DNA of 64,000 bases from Aphelenchoides besseyi. Taxonomy: Eukaryota; Nematoda; Chromadorea; Rhabditida; Aphelenchoididae. The stretch is taken from contig JAMPIQ010000001.1 in assembly GCA_024699855.1 (NCBI GenBank), positions 9,052,001 through 9,116,000 on the forward strand, written 5' to 3'. Made by a program: the position numbers and the translations under genes. The notes under the pieces are model-generated. The model made no database searches and had not been told where the DNA came from. It saw nothing but the letters and a program-made list of their open reading frames with translations. Positions 9,249-20,543 of the stretch are shown here, one piece after another (within the stretch, counting starts at the first letter, position 1; each line of letters starts with the position of its first letter).

Positions 9249-12231
9249 TTAACTAGTTTTTGTCATATTCTTTACTGTTTGAAGCGAACTGTTGTTCTTC
9301 ACATTACTAGCGATGGAATCGGTTAAGTTGTTAAATTGCGATGTTCCATTCAGAAGTTTGTCATTCAACAGATCTAGAGGCTTATTTAAAGCTTTCACAT
9401 TGATAGATTGCTTTGTCGAACTGTTGTTTTGTGGTGATTCAACTTTCTTTGATTGTTTCTCCATCCATTGGTTGTACAGATCGCGAATAAAGTTGCCGAC
9501 ATGTAAAGCTCCATAAGCTATCAAAAAATGAATTCTTTAGAAGTTCTGGATCTTACCATTGTGATGATTCGTATCTAAACAAGCGTATTACACGTCATAT
9601 TCTACGCTTACCATAGAAATAAGAGAGTCGTCGGAATTGATCAATCGTATCACAACGTCCTTCGGTCTTATTGCACCATAGATCTTCCCAATTAATCACA
9701 ACGCATTTAGAGCAGTTCAGCAGGTCTACTCGTTTTTTCAGGTTCACCAAAAAACCTTGTCGATTAAACTAAAAGTGTTTGCTAACTAACGCCCTTAAGA
9801 TTTTCAATTCACCCAAACAGGAGTCCTAAACATGCTCAAATCTTGATTATAAAGAATTCGCTTTTGAAGCGTTTGAAGATGATTACTAATCCCTGTGTCA
9901 AAATGTCCTCTTGGAACAAAAACAACATCCCGCGCAATTTCGGCCAACTCAGTGTATCGTTTTTGTATTTCCATGTAGAGCGGATCTAAGCTCAAGTTTC
10001 GCATGTTAATAGGTGGATCATAAGGAAGGAGATAACTAAATCAAGATGGTAGAATTGGAATATCGAATAGCTAATTACGCATTGCCAACAATGATTATAT
10101 CAATAGGATGCTTGAAGGCTTTAAGCATCTTAACCATATCGTCAACAAATAACTGGCAACTTTTGAATTTGGACTAAAACAATAAGTAGATTGTTTAGTT
10201 AAAAACTGAACTAACAGGTGAGAGATATCTTTTCTTTTGGCTCTGACCAATAACCTAGACTTTTACTGTTAATACTGCTCCTCCTGTGCTCTCACTTGCC
10301 ATACATTGATGAGCACCGAGAAGTGTGAAATTTGCGTAAATATTTCGGAAGTGATATTCTACTCCAAAATATATAGCCTTAGCGTGGCTGTTTCCAATCA
10401 GAACAATGTTTTTTGCACCTTTGCCCTGCTGATAACAAGTTCCTTTGATGTCCATAGGCACAATGTTGTAGGTTGTCGGAATGGCTGATTTGGCCGTATT
10501 CGGACAAGTTCTCAATTCCCACGATAACTTTTTGAATTGAATGTTGTAGGCCATTGAAAACGATGCGTTTAATGGTTTCAGTTGATTTCGAGTTCTCCAA
10601 ATCTCCATCATGTCGTTGTTAATATGTCTCATATCTTTCAATACGTTAGGAACCATCGACAATATTTTCTGTAATTGAGATCGATGATTGCAATCGTCAA
10701 CCACACGAACTTCTTCGTTAGTTCGATTCTTTTGCAAGTAATCCATCGAGGCAAAAATCAGCAAATAAAGAACGAGGATTACACTGATCAACGACTTCCA
10801 ACCGCGTATGTAACCGCTGATTCGATTGTACGCTTTTTCAATCAAGTAGCCAACAAAAATTGAAAGGGTAATAAGAACAAAGGCCACTTAATTGCATGTT
10901 GACTGTAACGAAGTATTTTCAGCGAACTTACTGGGAAATGAAACTCGACGTCTGTACGAGTAAGTTGTAACATCCACATAACGATGAAACTCAAAAATTG
11001 GCCAATGAACCATGTAAACAGAATAAGATATATCGCCGAGGGTGACGAGGAGTCGGTTACTTAAGATCAAACTCTCTCCCGATCTTGCAATCACCAAAAC
11101 AGCCAAAGATAAGAGAACAAGTCGACTCGTTGATTTTGTTGAAAAAACTCGAACAGTAACTAAGGTGATTATGGCAATGGCAACTACAAGGTGAACAATT
11201 CGATCAACAAAATGAACAGCCCGATATTTCACCGCTAAACGCATTAGTTAGCTCGGAGTTAAGAGAGACTTGCAATGTTTGTTCGAATAATTGCACCACG
11301 AATCGGGATCCAGAACTCCCGTCTGACCGATGTAATAGGCAATGAAACCACACATGAACTGCCAAACTAAACCAATTAGACGACAGAGAAATAGAGAAAC
11401 CAACCTCGCGCAGATAGAGACATATGCTCTTCGTTATTAACCGAATTGATTTGATACCAAAAGGACACACATCCAATTACAAGAACAATCAGCGCCCGTA
11501 GAGCTGATTTGAAGAAGTTCAAAATAGAAATCAAAAAAGGTACAAAGCAATAAAATTGAACTTCAACAGCCAAACTCCACAAGTGCATCAGATACTGACG
11601 ACTTTCATTGCTCTAAACTTCGTCTCTCAATTCACATTAACTAAGCAACAAACCTGAGCAAAGTAATTGTCGTCTTCGTCGTTCGGAATGTTTGCAGCAA
11701 AAAAAAGTGGCTTGCGAACTTCTTTGAACAAGTCACCGTAGTCAAATGGATACATGAAGATGTAAATCGCAGATAATAGAACGGCCAGAATAACAAATAA
11801 ATAAACCGGAACGATTCTTTTTAAACGTCGGAAATAAAAATCCAAAATCTTCGCAGCGTCCAATTGCGAGTACCGTGAAAGGAGCATACACATCAGATAA
11901 CCCGAAATAACAAAGAAACTGAAACCAAATAAACCAACTTTTCGCCAATGACTTACACATCAACACCTAAAAATCCCACCTTGAAAGTATCATCTCGTAT
12001 ATGAAACAACAGGACCCCCAATATGGCGATGCCACGGAGTCCTTGAATGTCAGTAATTTTTCGATCTTAACTCAGAATTAAAACAGGTGGTAGGCATCGG
12101 AACTTACGTGATTGACTCTTTTCATTCGACGACTTCGGTTTGTCAGTTGGGTTTCTGCGTACTTGTGAGATTCCTTCAGGTTTCGTCTTTTGCGGAATCA
12201 TCGCCGTTCTCTCTGATTCATCGTAAGACAT
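9249..12231 (-). CDS. OAC-type acyltransferase 3 with SGNH domain (1)
   Basis: Membrane O-acyltransferase of the AT3 superfamily, as in nematode OAC proteins, with a C-terminal SGNH hydrolase-like half. The ATG at 12231 opens a 45-residue polar N-terminus (MSYDESERTAM). The core follows: DxQGLRGIAILGVLLFHIR, VISGYLMCMLLSR, FYFRRLKRIVPVYLF, AANIPNDEDDNYFAQ and HLWSLAVEVQFY. This includes the RG and the FHIR histidine expected of AT3. More membrane segments run through 11.2-10.8 kb. The SGNH half has IVLIGNSHA (block I), and a late NAYGALHVG block with an Asp/His-like pair near 9.5 kb. Many short introns. A close paralogue lies at 35.7-38.6 kb. Substrate unknown; these proteins probably acylate glycans or lipids. 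Confidence 0.87.
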
Positions 12232-12608
12232 TTTCCTGTCAAAAGCCAACAATCAAAACTAAATAAAAACCGCTATCGACTGACAATTTTGATTTGAGAT
12301 TGATGTTAACATTGTTCAGTTTACGGAATCTCCCACAACTTTGGAATTTGAATTCCGTACTTGTTTGCTGTTGATAATCATATGCGTATGTTCAAAAAGC
12401 AATTGAAGTAATCGGATTAACTGCGGAATGACGTTCAGGTGCTCCGTTAGTATGCGATGAAACGTCGTTGACAATCGAGAACAAAATGTTGAGCATGCAT
12501 AAGAACGTTTATTTGAAAACAGTAGGACAACCAAACAAATGAAATTAACAACAGTTTTTTCTATAATTAGCTTATTTCATGTTCAAAAGCAGCATTCTTG
12601 ACTGAAAG
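12232..12608. other. Intergenic, nothing seen
   Basis: Upstream of the OAC gene and downstream of the second 7TM receptor, both on the minus strand. No coding frame recognised. Confidence 0.4.
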
Positions 12609-13827
12609 TTAATGTCTAGTGCTGGGATTGTTGCTCAATTGACTTGTTGGTGAAAACAGTTGAACGCATTTGACTTGGTTTGTGGTTGGAATAACACGTC
12701 GTTGATGGTCTCGAATTAACCAGACATACAACAACATTGTGAAGAAACAATCAAAAGAATAGCAAACTGCCAAGTAGAGACCATATTTAGCAACTATACT
12801 ATATCCAAAGAACTGTAATGGAAAATCCAAAAACTAGTACTGTGCATCAAGACTCACAGTCACGCCGTATAGCTCTGTAATGATTGGAAGGAAGTTGAAG
12901 TTCACTTCACTAACTGCACTTAACAAAGCTACCATATTGACCTGTAAAATGAATGCAATTTTAATCTGCATCTCATACTACCGACCCTTTTGATCGTCAG
13001 ATTGTGAATCTTCTTTCGATTGCACCAAAGTAAAACAATAAACGTTCCTGCCAATCCCACATTGGCAAACGATATGATTGTTTTAAAGCATATGATTATG
13101 TGATGACAAAAGGGATGCAGACATGCAATACTCTGACATTCTAAAATGAACTGCAATTACAGTTCTTAATGTTAAAAATTTGATTTTCGAAGGCACGCAT
13201 TTTCAGTTCCCTAACAACCGTATGGTTATAATACGATCTCTTATCATTGAACGAACAAATTTTGTTTTTAGTTTGAGTGCTAATTCACGACAATTGCCAA
13301 TCACAAACACTCACCAGTTATTGTCCCAAAGAGTGGATGCATATAAATGACTACAATTAGCAACAACGTCATCATCCATATAAGAATGGCAAACACCGAG
13401 AATTTGTACAACGTTCGACGTTGCTCATTTGTGTAGAGAAGAGGTGATGTTAGCAAAATAATACAACGATCTGCGAGAATAAATGCTAGAGCAACAGAAG
13501 CTGACTGAACAGCACAAACGTAGAAGATTCCAGTACTCATTACAAGAACGACTGGTTGTTTTGCATCTGAAGAGGCGAATAGAAACAAAATTATTACAAC
13601 AACTAACTATTCGAGTAGCCGGTCAGAATCAAATGGATTGTCTTTAACATAATTGCAACTGCTGCCACATTCCAAACAGCAACGTGAACTTGCACTTGCA
13701 AAGCCACTTGTTTCAATCGTGACGCACGCAAAATCCAACTATCTAAGTAGAAAATTAACGGTAAACACACAACTATAGAACCAAGAGCAACAACTGCAGC
13801 TTCAACATGATACGATAGAGTCGACAT
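12609..13827 (-). CDS. Serpentine 7TM chemoreceptor-like GPCR (2)
   Basis: Five exon pieces give seven hydrophobic helices from the ATG 13827 (MSTLSYHVEAAVVALGSIVV) to the TAA 12609-12611. TM3 ends ALAFILADRCIILLTSP, the arginine-bearing motif after TM3 in nematode Sr families. Later pieces hold IWMMTLLLIVVIYMHPLFG, a Cys-rich extracellular loop (ECQSIACLHPFCHH), TM5 (FANVGLAGTFIVLLWC), a small exon near 12.86-12.95 kb and TM7 (GLYLAVCYSFDCFFTMLLYV). The intron before the loop is long for this locus (about 170 nt). A receptor role in chemosensation is inferred; the subfamily is not assigned. Confidence 0.7.
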
Positions 13828-14254
13828 TTGGAGGTCGAAAATAACCAAGTTCCCAGATGAGACTATACCTCCACTTAAGAGCGTAGCAACAAACTTTGGT
13901 TTTTAGATTAACACCAAAAGGAATAATTGCATTCAGACAAGCGAAAACAAGGTCTCCAAATATAAAACACGTTCTACGATTTCTCTCCACTAAAATTTTC
14001 GTGTCTTACTCATTTATCTAACAATTTCTGAGCAAACAGCAGCTTAAGGATCAGTTTTTGTGTTCCTAATCACTAATAAGATTGTCGGCATACAATTTCG
14101 ACTATTTAAACGAATACGATTTATGAAAAATAACAACAATTTTAAACAATAAATAAAGGGTAGACTAAAAGAAAAGAACCTCGTAAACTGATGGCTAATT
14201 GCACGCGATGAGCGGTATGAGATGCGTAGGTCAAAGAAGAGGATTTTGAGCGAA
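13828..14254. other. Intergenic, nothing seen
   Basis: Between the 3' end of the sphingomyelinase gene and the 5' end of the second 7TM gene. AT-rich sequence, with AATAAA-like words but no gene. Confidence 0.4.
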
Positions 14255-16721
14255 TCAAAATCGATCAGAACCAAACAACCACTTCGATATCTGGTTCCAA
14301 AGCGTACGCTTCGTCTCAATAACGAACTCATCTCCGGTCAATGACTCCAAAACTGCTTGGTCGATAATCGAAGACGTCGAAATGGTCGGGAATATGCGTC
14401 TTAACACCGAGTTTTCCGGACACAAAACACTTTCGTTATGATGTCCACGTCGAAGTGAACACAAAAGTTCGGCACGACATTTGTCATCACACGGATAATC
14501 ATCACGACGAGCATAATTCCTGCAAATATAAACGTATTTGAAAGCCCAGAAGACCATTTACTTCAGAAACAACTTGTAGAGAGTCGTATTGTATCTGAGC
14601 TTTTCACCCAAATCGTTCCAGCTTTTTGGTGTCATATCCAACAGGCCATATTCTTGCTACAAAAAAGTGGATACAAACAAAACAAGAACGAAAACGAACT
14701 CTTGCGGAATACAAAAACTGCCATTCGGGATCGGGATAAGATTGCGGTCGACTGAGGTTCAAGAAGTAGGTGTCGAAATCGAGAATCTCCTGCAAACGAA
14801 TTTCATGCAACGAAAACAAATGACTTACGTAAGTACTTTGATCGTAATTCCCATCGATGTAATAAACTCGATACGAGGGATTCAAGTTCTCGAAAGTCGT
14901 GACACTCGGCGCAGAAAACAAAACGCCGACAGGTCGTGAACGAAAGTCGTTCATATTCTCGTAGAATACGGTGAAACTGTCCGTGTGGACATGACCAAAG
15001 AACTGAGCACGAATCGTGTATTCAAATCTACAAGAAGATACTACCGCAAAACACAAGTGTATTTACCTCGCTATAATTCGATAGTAGTTTCTCGCCCAAC
15101 CTTCCAAACATTCGCTGTTACCTGGTGGAATATGTGCCATGATGTGAACGGCAATTCCTCGTTGTTCTGCATCATACAATTCGTCCACGAGCCATTTAAG
15201 CGTACCATCGGGATCCGTTTGATTCAAATAAAGAAAACTAAAAAAACGAGTGTTGACATAAACTAAGCATTTAATCTTACAAGTTTGTCGTTTCACAGTA
15301 ACCTAAAAATCTTATGTCAACTCAATCGTTCAATAACAATTAACTTGCCAGTATTCACGGAAATCAGTTTAAACTTTTCAGTTACCATACAAGAATACGA
15401 ACCGCGATAAATGCTCGTCACAAATTGCTCTGGAGGTATCCATTTGTAACCGGCATTGTAGATGGCACGATACAACCATTCAGGCCAAAACTTTCGTGGA
15501 ACGGTATGAGGAGCAAAACTGAAAGCAAACCAATAAACTACGTTCGAATGAGTAGACAACCTATTCACTGGTACTCCTTCGTGATTACCAATGCCCCAAA
15601 ATATCGGTGTGTCAGGGAAGTAAGTGTTCAACAACATACTCAAATTGCTGATCACGTACATATGAGACTCACGAGAATAGGACCAATCGTTATGACTCAT
15701 ATAGTCACCAGTTAGCATGATGTAATCAACTTTTTTTTCGTCCTCTCGCTAAAAAAAATTCATCTATTTTCAGTGCTTTGGCAACCAACCATATGCTCTC
15801 GAGCAATCGACGATAATAACGATTCGATTGTACGCAACGGAACATCACAAGAAGCCAATGTGCCCCAGTAACCTGCTCGTTGTTTCACATCGCCCGTTGT
15901 ATCGCCTTGACAACAAATCGGTCGACCGCATTGCGCTTCCGAGCCATTTTGGTATTCGAAATCAAAGTGCAAATCAGACAATTGGATCACTTTAAAGATC
16001 GGTCGTTCTTGATTATTGTTGTTATAGAAAGGTCGGTTGTTGTTCGCCGAATCGGCGGTTGTTCGACGACTTTCGATTTCGGGTTTAGGAGGCAACGGAA
16101 TCGTCCAATTTCCATCAAACGGATTGTCTGGCACACCACAACCTTTCATAATCAAACCGCACAACTGTTTCGGTCGAAAGACCATTTGTTCCAACACGTA
16201 AAGAAACGGCTCCTGAAAGATGGGAATAAAATAGAAAATGGTGGTAGAAGTTACTCGGAATTGAGCGGTGATTCCTTTGCAGATAACAACGTTTTGATCG
16301 GCAAATTTATGACAAATGTACTGAGCAACCTTCAGAATACGTTCAGTTGTCGCATTTCGTTCAAACAAAAACCTTCAAAGCATGTGGATTGCGAAAAGAA
16401 GTCCAGGAAACCCACTTAAGAACTTCAACTGATCCTCGACATCCCAAACATTTCCAAGAAAACGACTCCGTCGTATGTTGATTGTCTTCCTCAGACGAGA
16501 ACTCGATGTCGTGTCTGCTGATTGGTGGGGCATCGCTTAATCTCGCTTTGAATTCTGACTGCTCATCGGCGGAAATCAGTTCGGTCAAGTTGGCGAAATT
16601 GAAATCGTCCAAATCTTCTGCAACGAAAATTCGAATGAGAAGACGAAAACTGACCTCTGCCGTGAATCGAATAGACGATGGAGACCGCGAATATCAAAAG
16701 CAATTTACTGCGCAAAGTCAT
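14255..16721 (-). CDS. Acid sphingomyelinase (saposin B + metallophosphatase)
   Basis: Secreted or lysosomal enzyme that hydrolyses sphingomyelin to ceramide and phosphocholine. The ATG 16721 starts a signal peptide (MTLRSKLLLIFAVSIVYSIH). An acidic linker and a saposin-B domain follow, with Cys in CLGC, ICKGI and KQLCGLIMKGC. A Pro-rich linker (WTIPLPPKP) leads to the calcineurin-like phosphoesterase domain. Metal-binding blocks are visible in order: QLSDLHFD, CQGDTTG, MLTGDYMSHN, GIGNHEGVPVN, VHIMAHIPPG and FFGHVHTDSF. The C-terminal region has the expected Cys (DYPCDDKC, LLCSL) and ends GSDRF at the TGA 14255-14257. All catalytic blocks are present, so it should be active. It matches nematode ASM genes in domain order and length. 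Confidence 0.92.
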
Positions 16722-16998
16722 CACCAAATCGGCGTTTGGCACAAGCAAACAAAATCAATCACTAGACGTTCGGTAGATCGCAATTGCCCTCCGCTCTTGT
16801 CCGTCTGCTCATTCTCTAAGGCGTCTTGTTTTCTTCGACCGAGTGTTCTTTCAGAATCTGCCCTGAAAACAAGATTAGAAATCGCAGTCGAATGTGATCA
16901 ATCACGTGCCGTTAATCAAATGACGAGAACGCAAAACAAGCCGCCGCAATTGAAATCGAGTTGAAGTCACGTAGCAACTGTAAAGCACTTCAATTGAA

Positions 16999-17656
16999 AT
17001 GCTACGGAAATATCGTTGCTATCAACATTCAAACGTAAGTTCACGGGAACCTTTCCAAATGCTCTTCCTACCAAATCCCCGAGCCGACGTACCGTTCAGT
17101 AAACTACAACATCTCGTGCATCGAACGATTGAAATTGATCGGACCGAATTCGATTCTCGTCTTCCGCTCGTTTAAGACACCCGATTTACCGTGTGTGTTA
17201 GTCGCCAGTCCACGGGTTTGTGTACTCCGAGGAGTCGGGAATCTGGTTTGCGGTCATTTACGGAACAATTTAGGAGACAAACATCCGCTACCGACGAACG
17301 TAATGGTCCACTGTTGTAACTCCATGGGCAGCTTTGCTGTTCGCAGTCAACAGCCGTTTTTTAATGACCAACTACTGCAATCAACTTTTCTTGAAGATCA
17401 GGTTTTGCACATTTAACCACCGGCTTCTGAACGGTTCATTTTTTATTTTCTCTACTTATTAGAACCATCGATACAAATTTGTGATGAAAACGAAAATATT
17501 TTGGCTAAAATCGAAGATCGTTTGCAGGAACGAGCTTCGGAGGAGCAGAGTCCACGTCTTCTCTTCATCTCATTATGTACAACTGCATCACGTAAACCTC
17601 TTGTAGCAAACAACTTGGGAAGAATAGTGATCCGACGGTCATTCATACGGAATTAA
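16999..17656 (+). CDS. Small unrecognised gene, exon model partial
   Basis: Plus-strand coding signal opposite the sphingomyelinase promoter. The ATG at 16999 opens 58 clean codons (MLRKYRCYQHSNVSSREPF...). After a proposed 32-nt intron (17170-17201, GTTTAA..TTAG) comes a very protein-like stretch, SPVHGFVYSEESGIWFAVIY. The middle is ambiguous between frames. The last exon begins after CTTATTAG near 17462, contains ILAKIEDRLQERASEEQ, and ends SFIRN at the TAA 17654-17656. AATAAA follows at 17661-17666. Product about 150-200 residues, basic N-terminus, no signal peptide or membrane segment. Family unknown. The start and last exon are well supported; the middle is not. Confidence 0.45.
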
Positions 17657-17856
17657 GTTAAATAAATAGTCGCAAAGAACATACACGAATTAGCTGAGTT
17701 TTCTACACGAATTGAACGTGATGGTAAAAGAGATGGAGTTGTGTACACGTTTGAGCGGTTTGTTTAAAAGAAAATAATTTACAAATTTTACAACGTAGTC
17801 AATGGGCGAATAGAACCGATTATTTTGGAGCTTGTAATCAGTTTGTAGCAATGCGA

Positions 17857-20543
17857 CTATCGGGCCGTGTGATCGAATTGCACGAGAAAATCCATGATAT
17901 CCGCGTACGAAACCACAGCCTCGAGTTTGCCTTCGTTTGCGATTAGAAGGCATTGGTGATGACTAGCAATCAACTGGTGAATTGCGTCCGAGATTGAATC
18001 CTGAGCTGATATGAGCATTTCAGTCAAATTGTTTGGATTTGCAATCTTCTGAAACCAATTCGTAGACATTTCTGAGACGAATCACAAACCTTAACGGACG
18101 TTTCCATGATCTCGTCGATTGCTTCTTCGCCTCGAGTTGCCATCGCGTTCATTATGTCGATCTTGCCCAAAGCTCCGGAAATATTTCCATTCGAGTTGAT
18201 GAGCGGCAAACAGGAGATTTTGTCCTTCAGAAATCGATCGACAGCCTCCGAACAGCGGACATCTTCGTTGATCTGGACACAAATGTAATTGAAAGGTCGA
18301 GTGGAAACTTACAGTCGACAAATTCGATCTCTTTCCCAGTTGTGTTTCTTTGAGTGTGAGTTTCTTCAGATTTGGTTTTAAAGTGCATCGTGAATCAGTC
18401 AACTTGGCAATTTCGACGAAGATCGGGCGCAGTGAAATAACTCCGATGACTTCTTTGCTTCGCACGAAATTCTCGACCAACACCACGGGAATTCGATGCA
18501 CGTGATTCATTCGAAATAGTCGGGCCACATCCCAAACCGAAGTGATGTCGCCGGTCACGACCATTCGCTTTTGCGTTTGATAGGAATCGAAATAGTTCTG
18601 CACGGACATGTCCGCTAGCCCCTTATCTTCACGTCGCAGTTGAAGACAATGCAGAACGTCCGACAAAGTGAAAATGTTGTATTCGCCATCTAAAAATAAA
18701 CGCAAATTCCGTCGTTCTGCATCGGAAACCAACCTTCCGGATTGCTCGTGATTGCCGCCTTGGTTTGTGTTTGTGAACAAATCGCGTGAATTGCTTTTCG
18801 GATGCTCAGCTTGTCGCTGATCATGAAAACGATTCCGTGCGGTGGTAAGATGTCGTAAACGGTTTGCGACTGCAAATAACTGCGATAGGCGGAAGGCTCG
18901 TTCCGACAGAAAGTCCCGACCAATTGAAATTGATATTCGTTTTGTTTGCGTAAGATCGCATAATTCTAAAAGTACGAACGATGAGCTTCGGTTGAGTAGA
19001 ACCAACTCACGGCGCTGCGAAGTGTTCGCTCGTCCACGGACATTCGACGAGCACACGAAGTCAAATCGATTCCCAGATCCTCGTCCGAGAGATTTTCGTC
19101 GAACTGCGAGTCGGCACTCACATTCTGCCAATTAGCCGAATCGTTGAGTCCAATCGTCTGCTTCAACAGCGGCGGTTTGACGTTGTTTCGACCATGTGGA
19201 AGCTGCAAAAGAAGCTGTTAAGGGCGGAGCTCTGAACGATTGGCTATTTCGCCATCAACAGCAGCAAAAAGTCGGAGCTCCTCAACTCACGCTGTTCCTC
19301 CGTTTGACCCACTGAATCAAATTCATTTCGAGACCAGAAACTTCCAATCAGTCGGTTAAGCCAAACTGCGGCCGCTAATCCGTTTGGCCATTTATCCCAC
19401 GCGTTTTATTATCCCGCTTTCAAATCAAAAAAACCGTTCGACTGTTTTTGTCGTCGTGGATCGGCGGTTGTTATAAACAAAAACGATTTTTGTCCAACTC
19501 GTGCTCTTTTTCCGAACGAACGAGAAGAACGTTCCCGCAAATCGGTGTGTGATTCCTGCGCTTAAAATTCGGATTCATCGCCCCAAAAACCCTCCAAAGT
19601 TTTCGTGCATGGAAGACCGTTGGCATTTTCGACTGCCAACTCGAAAAGCTGCTCACCTTTCCGTTGACTGTCATTCTCCTCGGACGTAGAACACCGCTCT
19701 CTGCAGCTCCCAATCCAATCGACGATCCTCGACGTGAGTCTGTGCATTGAGAGGACAAAGCCGAGTCGGTGGTTGCGGCTGACGACGATGAGAGCCGTTC
19801 GGTTGTGCCCGGTATGACGACTTCGGCACCATCAGAAGCCGCTCCGTTGTTATTTAGAGGTATCAAGTTGGTGTCCACGGAAAGCGGAAGGTCTTCGGGA
19901 ACACTCTCCACAATTGAGCGCTTTTTGATTGGCGATACTTGTTGTCGATGAAAAATCGTTCCAGCAGGCATCGTATCTATTTGTGGGAGTTTGCCGCCGA
20001 AGGTCGGATCAACTGCTGCAGTCAACATCGCACGAACTTCGGCCAATGCACAACCGTCTGCTTCGTCGTCTTCTTTCCGCGCGACTTCAACTTCTTCGGC
20101 CAAGTGATCCAAATCCGCCAAGTGCTCAATGGACGAGGAGTTGGTCAGATCGCTTTCAGCAACGGACTCACTTCTCACTTCCGAATCACAAACTGAGATG
20201 CGTCGAGAGTCGTCCAACAATGAGGATTGATCACAGTCGTTGAGCGACGCGGTCAAAACGGCAGCCGTTGCGGAGTCCACCGACGATCGACGTGAAGATT
20301 TGACTCGATCCCAAATTGCACGCAGTTTCCGTCCCGCTTGTTCGCCTGGAGATCGTTTCGGCGTGGCGGCCGAATCGCCGCTTTTGGCACTTTTCGGTGA
20401 CACGATTGAACGCGGCGTTGAAGGCGTTTGATTGTTGGGAACGGCGAAACGTTCGCCGTTCTGACGAATTCCGAGAATCGTCGTCGTTGTGGACGCAGAG
20501 AGTTGGAGCGTCGAGCGCCGTTTGATTACGCAGAAATTTGAAT
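17857..20543 (-). CDS. AMPK gamma subunit, long isoform region
   Basis: Regulatory gamma subunit of AMP-activated kinase, which binds AMP/ADP/ATP through four CBS repeats. The C-terminal half (17857-19202) contains them in order: TVYDILPPHGIVFMISDKLS, RMVVTGDITSVWDVARLFR with NHVHRIPVVLVEN, ISCLPLINSNGNISGALGKI, and QCLLIANEGKLEAVVSYADI, ending FDHTAR. The N-terminal extension (19560-20543) is Ser/Thr-rich and disordered (SPKSAKSGDSAATPKRS; RRGSSIGLG), as in long gamma isoforms. It has no in-frame ATG before its acceptor (TTTTGTTTTGCAG at 20544), so at least one 5' exon lies further right. The donor linking this exon to 19202 is either AAC/GTTCTT or AGG/GTTTTT. An alternative first exon is listed separately. 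Confidence 0.88.
19291..19326 (-). other. Alternative first exon of AMPK gamma (short isoform)
   Basis: A 36-nt minus-strand exon reads ATG plus 11 codons (MNLIQWVKRRNS), followed by a consensus donor GTGAGT. It splices in phase 0 over an 88-nt intron (19203-19290, acceptor TTTTGCAG) to the shared exon starting LPHGRNN. This gives a short AMPK gamma isoform without the 250-plus-residue Ser-rich extension. An internal promoter just upstream (19330-19500) is implied. Confidence 0.6.

Noticed and set aside
16482..16964. Plus-strand frame of 160 codons
   Set aside because: It is antisense to the N-terminal exons of acid sphingomyelinase and shows no features of its own.
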